Assembly (NCBI GenBank): GCA_903918595.1
Contig: CAIXFB010000301.1
Location: 1-38,561 of the forward strand
Origin: an uncultured Actinomycetes bacterium
GTDB lineage: Bacteria > Actinomycetota > Actinomycetes > S36-B12
Reading direction: 5' to 3'
DNA: 38,561 nucleotides
Shown here in pieces: positions 10,017 through 19,504 of the stretch. The translations under genes were made by a program, and so were the position numbers. Under the pieces are notes generated by a model that was given only the letters and a program-made list of their open reading frames with translations, was not told the origin of the DNA and ran no database searches. The stretch's first letter is position 1; every line of letters begins with the position of its first letter.

Positions 10017-10997
10017 GTGCGAAAAGGCAAAACATTGAAAATTAGAGCCATTCCGAGCCGTTCTGATTACAAGGTTCTTGTAACGGGAGGCTCTGGTTTA
10101 GTGGGTGCTGCAGTTGTCCGATATCTAAGATCTCTCGATATGCAGGTGATCGCTCCTTCTCACCGTGAGTTAAACCTGATGAACGGAGAGGCTACTCGCG
10201 ATTTTTTCGATAATTGCCGACCGCAAATAGTTGTTGCCTGTGCTGCTCGTGTGGGAGGCATCGCCGCCAACATAGCGAACCCAGTTGATTTTTTAGTGGA
10301 AAATTTGGCAATTCAAAATAGTACGTTTCTCGCAGCGGCAGATGCCGAGGTTTCACAATTCGTTTTTATGGCGAGTTCATGTATTTTCCCTCGCAATGCT
10401 CCGCAGCCAATGTCTGAATCGCAGCTCATGACGGGTTTACTCGAACCAACTAATGAGTCTTATGCAATCGCCAAATTAGCTGGCATCCAGCTTGCAAAGG
10501 CACTCAAGCAGGAGGGGAGACTTTCGACTAATGTTTTGGTCCCATGTAATGTATATGGCCCTGAGGACAACTTTAATCTCGAAAAGGCTCATGTAACCTC
10601 TGCTCTGGTGAGGAAGTTCGTTGACGCCGTTGATGAGAGAGACAAATTTGTGTCAGTTTGGGGCACAGGAACTGCTCGGCGTGAACTTATGCACAGCCAT
10701 GACCTAGCTTCGGCAGTGGCTCACGTTTTGAACAACGAGGATGTACCTTTCATTGCGAATGTAGGAACTGGCGTCGACCACTCAATCAAACAGTTGGCTG
10801 AATTAGTGGCTGAGCTATCAGGGTTTGACGGTGAAATAGTTTTTGACGACAGATTTCCTGATGGCATGCCTCAGAAAGTGCTGGATACGTCTGTTCTTGC
10901 CAACAGTGGGTGGCGAGCACAAGTGGGACTTAAAACCGGTGTTGCTGAACTAATTAAGACATACCGATCACTCATCACTGCCCAATTAAACAACTAG
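10017..10997 (+). CDS. GDP-L-fucose synthase / GDP-L-colitose synthase-like SDR (Fcl/ColC-like)
   Basis: VLVTGGSGLVGAAVV, VGGIAANIANPVDFLVENL, SSCIFPRNAPQPMSESQLMTGLLEPTNESYAIAKLAGI, VYGPEDNFNLEKAHVTSALVRKF, WGTGTARRELMHSHDLA. Confidence 0.88.
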   Translation: MRKGKTLKIRAIPSRSDYKVLVTGGSGLVGAAVVRYLRSLDMQVIAPSHRELNLMNGEATRDFFDNCRPQIVVACAARVGGIAANIANPVDFLVENLAIQNSTFLAAADAEVSQFVFMASSCIFPRNAPQPMSESQLMTGLLEPTNESYAIAKLAGIQLAKALKQEGRLSTNVLVPCNVYGPEDNFNLEKAHVTSALVRKFVDAVDERDKFVSVWGTGTARRELMHSHDLASAVAHVLNNEDVPFIANVGTGVDHSIKQLAELVAELSGFDGEIVFDDRFPDGMPQKVLDTSVLANSGWRAQVGLKTGVAELIKTYRSLITAQLNN

Positions 10998-11006
10998 GAG
11001 CCTCTA

Positions 11007-12287
11007 ATGTCAGATCAAGAATTACGCGAACTTCTCCGGGCAAAAATGTTGGAGATACCCACTGCATTTAATGTGGACAATCCCCGGTACTGGTTTCCCC
11101 TAGCCACTGTTTCCTATGGGGTAGATGAAGTGATGCAGGCAGTGGAATCAATGACGAGTTTTCGAACAAGCATGTGGAACAAGACCCGACTTTTCGAGGA
11201 ACAATTCGGCACTCGATATTCCAGCCAAGCAGTCATGGTGAATAGCGGCTCTTCAGCAGACTTTTTGTTAGTTTTGTCGCAAATGGAGAATTCTGGTGGA
11301 AAATTACATCCTGGCGATGAAGTGTGTGTCCCAGCAGTGACTTGGCCCACTCACATATGGTCGGTTTTAATGGCAGGGCTGACTCCTGTCCTCATCGATG
11401 TAGACCCAGCTACCTTGAATATGTCGATGGATGATCTCCAGCGAAAGTTGACCCCGAATACGCGAGCGATCTTCCCAGTCCATTTGATGGGAAACCCAGC
11501 CCCCATGGATCAGATTCTGGAGATTGCCTCGGCTTCAGAAGCCATAATTCTCGAGGACTGTTGCGAAGCTCTGGGAGCAACGTGGCAAGGAAAATCGGTT
11601 GGAACCTTTGGCGCGGGCGGGTCATTCTCATTTTTCTTCAGTCACCATATCACCACCATGGAAGGTGGCATGGTTCTAACGCCTCATGAGGAAATTGCAG
11701 AGCGCATTCGTCTCTTGCGAGCACATGGATGGTCCAGAAATCTAAGGAACCCGGAGGCGGTATTGGGAGAGACCAATGGTGAGTTTTCAGGGCTTGATTC
11801 CCGATATACGTTTATCGAGTGGGGATTGAACGTTCGACCAACTGAATTGCAGGCGGGCTTCGGTATTGAGCAATTGAGGCGACTTGACGGATTTGAGTAC
11901 TGCCGAAAGCGCAATTTTGACTTGTTTGTCAGGCTTCTCGAAGAAACCGGCATGGCTACCTTCTTTACACTGCCAACAGTTGATCGGAGAGCTACTCCCA
12001 GTTGGTTTGCGCTGCCCTTGTTGCTTTCAGACTTGTTGCCGTACTCTCGAGATTCATTAACTGAGTTTCTCGATGACAATGGAATCGAGACACGCCCAAT
12101 CGTTGCGGGAAATCTAGCTCGACATCCGGTGCGAGCTAGATTCCCCTCCGTGTTTTCGGGAGTATTCCCGGGTGCCGATATTGTACACAATCGCGGTTTC
12201 TATGTTGGTCTCTATCCTGAACCAATGGATGAGCTTCTTGAAAGGTTTGTTGGGCTGTTGCTTGAATTTCATAAGCGTAATGTTTGA
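11007..12287 (+). CDS. DegT/DnrJ/EryC1/StrS-fold PLP enzyme with Lys-to-His substitution; ColD/E1-type sugar 3-dehydratase-like
   Basis: NSGSSADFLLV, HPGDEVCVPAVTWPTHIWSVLMAGLTPVLIDVD, EDCCEALGATWQGKSVGTFGAGGSFSFFFSHHITTMEGG. The schiff-base lysine position (SFxxxK) is H213 here. Confidence 0.85.
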   Translation: MSDQELRELLRAKMLEIPTAFNVDNPRYWFPLATVSYGVDEVMQAVESMTSFRTSMWNKTRLFEEQFGTRYSSQAVMVNSGSSADFLLVLSQMENSGGKLHPGDEVCVPAVTWPTHIWSVLMAGLTPVLIDVDPATLNMSMDDLQRKLTPNTRAIFPVHLMGNPAPMDQILEIASASEAIILEDCCEALGATWQGKSVGTFGAGGSFSFFFSHHITTMEGGMVLTPHEEIAERIRLLRAHGWSRNLRNPEAVLGETNGEFSGLDSRYTFIEWGLNVRPTELQAGFGIEQLRRLDGFEYCRKRNFDLFVRLLEETGMATFFTLPTVDRRATPSWFALPLLLSDLLPYSRDSLTEFLDDNGIETRPIVAGNLARHPVRARFPSVFSGVFPGADIVHNRGFYVGLYPEPMDELLERFVGLLLEFHKRNV

Positions 12288-13240
12288 ATGTTTTGGTCCC
12301 TATCGACGCCTTGTTAAGCAAATGAGGTTTTGACTACTTCTGGTGGGAATAGGTTAGAAAACACACATGCTCTGGCAGCATGGCCTTTTCAAACGAAAAC
12401 TGCTCAGCCACTTTTGCGGAACCGAATCTCTATGGGCATTTGCTGAGCAATCGCGGTGAAGTTCTGTCCGAAACGTCACACAGCTAGAGTGTTGTTTGTT
12501 AGCGTTCGGCTGTGCGGATGTCGCGGAAACATAAACGAATTGGGCTGATTCGGCAGGATGTAGGGATTCTCTCGCAGTGACTGCTCTTCCAGACGGTCTA
12601 CGCTTTCCTCTTTGACGTTTTCCACGGGTCAATTCAAGTCACTTGGTATGGCATCAGGTCATTTGAATACCTATAAATTTTTTTGTCTTTCATCGGAAGA
12701 AGTGAATTACGAAGATTGCTATCGAGCAATTTTCTGAAGTGACTCTGTGTTGATGGGGATGGGGCTCCTTAGCTTGCAATTGGCCTGTAGCGGAATTTTC
12801 TGTCTTGGCCACGTGACAACCCCAAGATTGAAAAGAGTAACTACGTTACTGACTCTGGTAAGCGTCATTGAAATTGTTTGGCGTGAATAGCTTTCAAGGT
12901 CACCGACGTCCTACAAACGTTATCACTGAAGTCCCGACTTTGGGTCTGATATCAAGTGAATGAAATCGGGGTTAGGTGAGGACGTATCGTTACGGTGGTC
13001 GTAAACAAGTTGTTTTTTTGAAACCAGCGGTCACTTCAAAGGCCCGGGATAACAACTACGTTTCGCGCGGAGAGGCGTCGCCCTTATTGATTATCTATCC
13101 GCATAATAATCACACAAGCAGTCTCATTTTCTGAGTTTACTTTGAATTATTCAATCACTGGAGGAATTGAGTTCACTGGACAATGAGGCGGCTAATTAAT
13201 GGAGGACAGATTTCTCAAGTAATACATGCCTCAGATGAGA

Positions 13241-14431
13241 TCAGTTCAGACTAGTCAAGTGCGCCTCAAGTAGCGCGTCGTTCCATGAGGTTGCGCTGAA
13301 CCTTTCCTGATATAACTCGCGCGCGGCTTCTGCCTGCTTTTGCCATAGTTTGTCATTGCGGAGGAGTTCAATAGTTGCTGCTGCTGCTGCATTAACGTCC
13401 CCGACCGGCACGACAAAGCCATTTACACCGTCCAGCACCACCTCAGGAAGCCCTCCGGCATCTGTCACTACCGCAGGGAGGCCATACCGCAGGGCATCGA
13501 CAACTGACAGTCCAAGAGACTCCTTTGAACTCATTTGTAAATAGACACGAGACAGTTCGTAGTAATTGCTTAATTCATCTGACCATCCAGGAAATGTTAT
13601 TGAACTCTCTCCGGTCCTCCGAGCCATAGCTTCCGCAGCTGATCGTTGGGATCCTTCCCCCAGCCATGTAAACGCAAATGATTCCAGACTGGATTGTGAA
13701 CGAAACACTTCGTTTGCTACCGCAATCCAGTCGAAGGGATTTTTGTAGTTCTCAATCAGTGCTGCGGTCATTACAAGTGACTTTCTGTTTTCGAGTGGAA
13801 CCGGAGATAATTCCGGACCGCAGGTGCTCCGGATTGTTTGAATATTTAATCGATTTCTGCTTGCATCCCAATTTGATCTAAATTGATTTCCGCTATAGTC
13901 AGACACGGCTAAGATCTTCAGACTTTCAGGAACCCGCGGAGTGAGCACCATTCGACCTAAGGTTCTTTGTCGAATGCCATGTGGGTATCCATGTGCAATC
14001 ATGATGGCGTTCGGCATACCCGAGACCGCGCTGAGAAATATTCCTGAAGTGCCCACGGATAGTGTGACAGCGTCTAAACCGTACTGAGCTCTTAAAGTGG
14101 AGAACATGCTCACTTCGGTGTTGTAGAGATTTCTTGACCAGATCGCGGGTCGCAAATCGTCGCGTTCACATCTCAAGGGAGCAATGACATCGGAATATCG
14201 AATCAATTGGAATCCTAGCGACTCGACAAACAATGTCATGTCAGGATCTTTTCGTGCGAATGATGTTACTGCCACGACATCAGCTCCGTTGTTGCTATAA
14301 AAACGAAGTAAATCTTTAAAGTAAGCACGTGTGCCACCAAACTCGACGTATTCTGCTGCAAGTAGGTAGCGTTTGCCGCTTAAAGCTCTATTTGAACTCA
14401 TCCGATGTCCCATCGCTGACTGAACAAGCAT
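13241..14431 (-). CDS. GT4-family glycosyltransferase
   Basis: C-terminal KESLGLSVVDALRYGLPAVVTDAGGLPEVVLDGVNGFVVPVGD typical of glycosyltransferase group 1; FPGWSDELSNYYELSRVYLQMS. Confidence 0.88.
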   Translation of the reverse strand: MLVQSAMGHRMSSNRALSGKRYLLAAEYVEFGGTRAYFKDLLRFYSNNGADVVAVTSFARKDPDMTLFVESLGFQLIRYSDVIAPLRCERDDLRPAIWSRNLYNTEVSMFSTLRAQYGLDAVTLSVGTSGIFLSAVSGMPNAIMIAHGYPHGIRQRTLGRMVLTPRVPESLKILAVSDYSGNQFRSNWDASRNRLNIQTIRSTCGPELSPVPLENRKSLVMTAALIENYKNPFDWIAVANEVFRSQSSLESFAFTWLGEGSQRSAAEAMARRTGESSITFPGWSDELSNYYELSRVYLQMSSKESLGLSVVDALRYGLPAVVTDAGGLPEVVLDGVNGFVVPVGDVNAAAAATIELLRNDKLWQKQAEAARELYQERFSATSWNDALLEAHLTSLN

Positions 14432-14883
14432 GAGGAATGTTCCTCAATATTCTGCCAGATTGCAAATCTGATTCCAAACTCGCAATTATCTGACTATGAG
14501 TAGTTTCTTAAGTGTTGTCGGGTGTGTTGATTGTTGACTGATGCGAACCAGCAAAAATTATGTTTTTTTATCATTACTCCATATATAGTGCAGGTGTTAC
14601 GAAGACTTTTGCTGAGTTCATTTGTTCTCTATACGAACACGATTGTTCAAAGATCACCAAGGGAAAAGGCAATTTGGTCAGAGTCTTGCCGTTGCATATC
14701 TCGAAACATTGGCAATCCCGAAGCCGTCTCTGCGATACGTGAAGTGTTCGGGAAAACCTCTATGTAATATGCCGAGAAATCCATAATTGAATGCAACCAC
14801 TTTAGACGCCAAGTTCTTCAAGTAGTTGTATCACATAAGCAGTTGTTGACTTTATGGTAATGGTCTGAACTGAAATTCTAAAA

Positions 14884-16716
14884 TCATAAGCCTAGTATGG
14901 TGGCTTGGTGATCAAAATTCGGCTCAGACTTTCTCACTGAATCAAAACTTCCAATCGATCTGATCACTCCACCTTCTATGTAAGCGACTTGGCTGCAATT
15001 GCGAATGGTGGCGAGGCGGTGTGCAACTACAACGAGTGTAACTTCGCCTTCCAGTTCTTGTATGGCCTCTGAAACAGCTTGCTCAGTTGTAGAATCCAAG
15101 GCGCTTGTAGCCTCATCCATCACGAGCAATTTAGGACGAGAATACAACGCTCTTGCTAGTCCTAGACGCTGCCTCTGACCCCCACTAAGTTTAACTCCAT
15201 GTTCACCCACCACGGTATCCAGCCCATCCCGTTGCTCCCGCAGAAATGCCGCAAGATGAGCGCGCTCTAGCGCCTCCCAGATTTGTTCATCATCAAGTGC
15301 ATCCGTTGGAAGCGCTAATCCCACATTTTGGCGGATGGTGCCTTCTAAAACTGACGTCTCTTGGGGAACATATGCGACTGCACCTGGCCAAGTAGCAGCC
15401 ACTTGACCAGGGGAGATTCCGCCAATTGTTACGGAACCCTCGTCAGGGACGAGAACGCCAAGAATTACGTCGGCAAGGGTCGACTTGCCCGCGCCCGTCG
15501 GTCCCACAAGAGCCAATGATTCTCCAGTTTTTGCGGTTAAGGAAATATTGAAAAGAGCGGGTGAATCTGCTCCTGGGTACGACATCACGATGTTCTTTAG
15601 CTCAATCGAAGGTTCGAAGTCAGGGTGCCCGAAACGGATGCCCTCCATTATTTGGAATCTGCTCTGGGAGGCAGTAGTTGGGTCATATTCGCCAATCCAA
15701 GGTTGCTCATTGAGTTCAAATGTTGGTGCAGCAACACCAGCCGCATTTCTAATATTCAAGGATGCCTGCTGGAGTCTGAGCAAGGCAGGCATTGTTCGAG
15801 ATGCTGCCGCAAGAAAGATTGCCATAACAGTCACAGCAACGGAGACATCTCTGGTGAGCGCTTGAGAGAAAGCAAGTGCACCGGCGCCAATCACCAAAGA
15901 AATCTCGAATATGTATTTTGAGATCTGACTCATAATTTGCATTTCCGCTTGAACTTGCGCTGCTCGCCATCGCAGATCTTGAAATTGGGTTACAGTTATT
16001 CCTCGACGACCAGAAACTGAGACCTCTCGATAAGTTCGAATTGCATCCTGAACGGCACGGTAACTTTCAATTTCTGCCTGGGAAGAGACAGTTCCAAGAC
16101 GACGTGCCCTCGCACCCAAAATTCTGCTCAAGATAACGCCTATGAATGCAAAATATACAACGGTGAGAATTGCTACGAATGGATCAATAGCCATTAGACC
16201 TACCGCGACTACGATTAGTACAGCAACTTCGGCAGCCACGACAACTGCTCCCCCAAGGACCCCAAGTGTGGCGGAATTGACTCCAATTGTCAGGGCGTAG
16301 GCCGTCTCTTGACTTGGCTTCCCGAGAACTTCTAGCAGTGGCCTAGATAGAAGCCGAGCCGCCAGTCGGCTGGAAATTATTGCCTGCCTGTTAGCAAGAA
16401 ATCGGTAAGACTTCCTGACGAGAATAAAACTGAGAACCGATTTAGATATAAAAGTAATTCCGGCGACGATTGCTAGAACAATTGTCAATTCCAGCTCGTT
16501 GGTCTCAGATAATCCGAATCGTGACAATATGTCAATCAAAAACGATGGCGCATCACCGGTAACCATTGTGGTTGCAATCGCTGCCACTAAGCCTAGCAAT
16601 AAAATTCCAAGCAGATCCAAGGAAGCCAGCATCATTTGAACTAAAACAAGAAGAAGTAGTATTCGTTTACTTCTTCGATCAAGGAGTGCCAAAGCGCTTC
16701 TAATACTACTAAGCAT
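14884..16716 (-). CDS. ABC transporter, fused permease + ATPase (MsbA/PglK-like), paralogue of 3927-5849
   Basis: GPTGAGKSTLADVILGVL, LSGGQRQRLGLARALYSRPKLLVMDEATSALD. TM domain collinear with the first ABC protein (LDLLGI, RFLANRQA, FLAAASRTMPALLRLQ). Confidence 0.93.
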   Translation of the reverse strand: MLSSIRSALALLDRRSKRILLLLVLVQMMLASLDLLGILLLGLVAAIATTMVTGDAPSFLIDILSRFGLSETNELELTIVLAIVAGITFISKSVLSFILVRKSYRFLANRQAIISSRLAARLLSRPLLEVLGKPSQETAYALTIGVNSATLGVLGGAVVVAAEVAVLIVVAVGLMAIDPFVAILTVVYFAFIGVILSRILGARARRLGTVSSQAEIESYRAVQDAIRTYREVSVSGRRGITVTQFQDLRWRAAQVQAEMQIMSQISKYIFEISLVIGAGALAFSQALTRDVSVAVTVMAIFLAAASRTMPALLRLQQASLNIRNAAGVAAPTFELNEQPWIGEYDPTTASQSRFQIMEGIRFGHPDFEPSIELKNIVMSYPGADSPALFNISLTAKTGESLALVGPTGAGKSTLADVILGVLVPDEGSVTIGGISPGQVAATWPGAVAYVPQETSVLEGTIRQNVGLALPTDALDDEQIWEALERAHLAAFLREQRDGLDTVVGEHGVKLSGGQRQRLGLARALYSRPKLLVMDEATSALDSTTEQAVSEAIQELEGEVTLVVVAHRLATIRNCSQVAYIEGGVIRSIGSFDSVRKSEPNFDHQATILGL

Positions 16717-17064
16717 TCTGCCTCTTTCGGTTGTCAGAAGACTAGAGCTCTAGATGCCTAATCTGAAGTGACACAAAAGCCTCCTTACCTTACCGCTGAA
16801 AGCCGAATGACCTCATTGATGTTAGAGGATGGAGTTCCCGGCAACGCAACTCAGTTCAGAGTTTCCATAAGACCCAAACTATAGATCGAAACAAGTAATG
16901 GGTACAGATTGAAATTGGGAACTAATAGTTTAGTCTTCATGAAGGAGGGCTCCCACCGGAAGTAACCAGGAACTCTACTGACCTCAGCTCGCAAACAAGG
17001 GGTATTCTAAGTATGAAGTGGACAGGTCTGCGCGAATAAGGAAATAATGATCTGGGAGACTTCG

Positions 17065-17937
17065 TCATTTCCGATTCAGTTGCTCTGCAATGGAGTCAAA
17101 AAATCTTTCAACCCGCAGCCTCCACAATAGGCGCGTGGTCAATGAAGCGGAACGTATGAATTGTTGGCAGTAAATTTTCCACTCGAGAGTCGAATGACCT
17201 GCGGGGTCAACCGCCCAAGGCCTACGATTCGGATTGTAGCCACACACAAGAGGGTCTGCTTCACTGACCCAAGATACGGCGTTTGACATTATTGCCTTGT
17301 GGAGCAGTGCGCAATCAAGCCAATCGAAATCATTGGGCGGGAAGGCGGACCTAAGCCAATCTCCGCGCCAGAGGCCAAAGACCCACGTAGGTTGAATCTC
17401 CCGGGCAACCTCGATTCGACGCTTGCCGGCTGAAATGGGTTCAAGACGATCAAGCAGATCTCCAAACTTAGCCGTGGCCCTATCGTAAGGCCTCAATTCG
17501 ATAGGGGGCAAAACAAGGCATGTTTTCTCTGGCAGTGGGTGTGCCACCAAACTCGTAAAGTTCCGTGGAATTGAGTCATCGTCAGCGCAGATGGAAATCC
17601 ATTCTGCGGTAGAGGCCAATACAAGTCGTCGAAAGTTTCCGTAAAGTGTCAGGTCCCCATCTGGAGGAAGGAGTTTCACCCCTGACAATCCATTCAAAGC
17701 TTGCTCAAACTTGAGCCAAGAGTTTGGGTCGCTCACACTGACGATTATTGAACATCCGTCCCGATAAGACTGATGTTTGAATTCATCAATGACACGCAAT
17801 GCGCCGACGAGATCATCACGTGTCGGCAAGAGCAACTCGACACGACATTGCGAATTTTCCAAACCATCTTCCCCTTTGCCTGATCCGAGGTGCAAGGCGA
17901 TACAGATACTTCGAGACCCTGCTAGAGCCGCTGACAC
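17065..17937 (-). CDS. Glycosyltransferase, GT-A/GT2-like
   Basis: VELLLPTRDDLVGALRVIDEFKHQSYRDG...NFRRLVLASTAEWISICADDDSIPRNF: GT-A fold with DDD motif. Confidence 0.6.
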   Translation of the reverse strand: MSAALAGSRSICIALHLGSGKGEDGLENSQCRVELLLPTRDDLVGALRVIDEFKHQSYRDGCSIIVSVSDPNSWLKFEQALNGLSGVKLLPPDGDLTLYGNFRRLVLASTAEWISICADDDSIPRNFTSLVAHPLPEKTCLVLPPIELRPYDRATAKFGDLLDRLEPISAGKRRIEVAREIQPTWVFGLWRGDWLRSAFPPNDFDWLDCALLHKAIMSNAVSWVSEADPLVCGYNPNRRPWAVDPAGHSTLEWKIYCQQFIRSASLTTRLLWRLRVERFFDSIAEQLNRK

Positions 17938-17966
17938 AGGACCAAGAGAGGCACTAGTCTAGGGGA

Positions 17967-18686
17967 ATGATCGGCATCTTGCCAGCGGCGGGGACAGCGA
18001 CTCGACTTGGTGGACTACCCAAATTCCTTCTCCCAGTAACGTCGAGTGAAGATACTTTGTTGCGACGCCATATTGAGGCGTTGAGAGGATCGGTTGACCA
18101 AGTGCTAATTCCTACCAGGCCGGAAAACGCCATGTTGATTGCACCGTACATCGATGATCTGGTGACTGTCCTTGTAATGGAAACCCAAACAATGTCTGAG
18201 ACGGTGTGTCGGGCACTGAGCTGGGTTGACGGATCAGGATTTCTATTGGGTATGCCTGACACCTTCTTTACTCGTTCCAATCCATACCTCAAGATCGCTG
18301 AATCCTTGTCACCAGGAATCGACATGGTCCTGGCGGCTTGGGCCATTGCGCCAGATCAGAGAGGGCAACTTGGACAAATTGACATTAGCGCAAACGGCAA
18401 TGTTCTGGATTCCGTTGACAAGGATCCGGAGTGCACTTTCCGATACTTTTGGGGAGCCATGGGGTTTCAAAAGCGCGTGTTAGCGGACATAGACCCAGGC
18501 ACAGCACATGTGGGCTATTCCATTCGGAGCTTGTTGGATCGTGGGGGCAACGTACTCGCCGTCGTGCAGGAAGGACGTTATATCGATAGCGGAACTCCTC
18601 AGGGATTTCGATTCGTCTTAGAAGAGGCGTTTGAGATTTCACGCTCTACCCTGACGCATGAGCGGGCCGAAGAGCCTGTTGTGTAG
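17967..18686 (+). CDS. Sugar nucleotidyltransferase-like protein
   Basis: MIGILPAAGTATRLGGLPKFLLPV (GxxxRLxxxPKxLLP), GMPDTFF, FRYFWGAMGFQK, GRYIDSGTPQGF. Confidence 0.8.
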   Translation: MIGILPAAGTATRLGGLPKFLLPVTSSEDTLLRRHIEALRGSVDQVLIPTRPENAMLIAPYIDDLVTVLVMETQTMSETVCRALSWVDGSGFLLGMPDTFFTRSNPYLKIAESLSPGIDMVLAAWAIAPDQRGQLGQIDISANGNVLDSVDKDPECTFRYFWGAMGFQKRVLADIDPGTAHVGYSIRSLLDRGGNVLAVVQEGRYIDSGTPQGFRFVLEEAFEISRSTLTHERAEEPVV

Positions 18687-18764
18687 TTTATCGGCAGTGA
18701 CCATAAGCAATAGACATCAATCTGTAGAGTTTGACGCTGTTGGAATGGTGGGACTTCTTCCCTA

Positions 18765-19502
18765 TCTAATCCGGAGGAGTACCGTCGCGATGTTGTTTCG
18801 ATCGCGCGGAGAAATGAAATCTTCATTGCCCTGGGTTTTAAGGGTTTGGGAATTTTTCATGCCGTTAAGGGTAAGAGCCGCATCCATCTCTAACGACTAG
18901 AAGGCATTTTGTGTTCCAACACTATTCGCCCCAATCGCAAATCAGGCAAAAAACCCAGGACACCGGTCAATGCTGATTTACTCGAGTGTAATTTCACTGC
19001 TGAACACGTGAATGAGAAATGGGCCCTCGACATTATTAAAGAAATCAGAGGTTCTCAGAAGCGTTACTTGTGCGCAATCCTGTACTGCGTACCACTACGT
19101 TTCGTGGGACATATTCTAGTGTCTCTAGCATGAGATTATCTGTGGCCGTGAATGGTCTACGCCACTCAGTGAACGCATATATAACGGTAAAAATGATTCT
19201 TCACTCCGATCGGGGAGTCCAAGGTGGGTTCAATTGGTCGTCGTAACACCATCAGGTATTGGCGGTGTTCGATGATGGCAACGGAGGACTTCAGCAAAAA
19301 GACCATCGATGCTCTCGAGGGAGAGTGCCTCACGTGGATCGAATATTGGGTCTGCCAAGAATTCTATTTACGATATTGCAGCGAAGATGGTGGTGCCCGC
19401 TTTTGGGTCGAGTTGTTTTTGGTGCGTGGCAACTGTTCGACCCAAACTTCGATGTGGAGGTGCTTGGCGCCGCAAAAATTCTCTAGTGAACTCGGTCGTT
19501 GA
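18765..19502 (+). mobile_element. Decayed IS3-family remnant (orfA and orfB fragments)
   Basis: NPEEYRRDVVSIARRNE (OrfA-like) at about 18768; KKPRTPVNADLLECNFTAEHVNEKWALDIIKEIRGSQKRYLCAILY (OrfB-like) at about 18945-19090; ILHSDRGVQ at about 19196. Many stops and frameshifts. Confidence 0.7.
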
Positions 19503-19504
19503 CT

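Noticed and set aside
12354-12632. 92-aa minus ORF and a 50-codon alternative frame (VENVKEESVDRLEEQSLRENPYILPNQPN...)
   Set aside because: No recognisable family, no clear RBS; not enough to call a gene.
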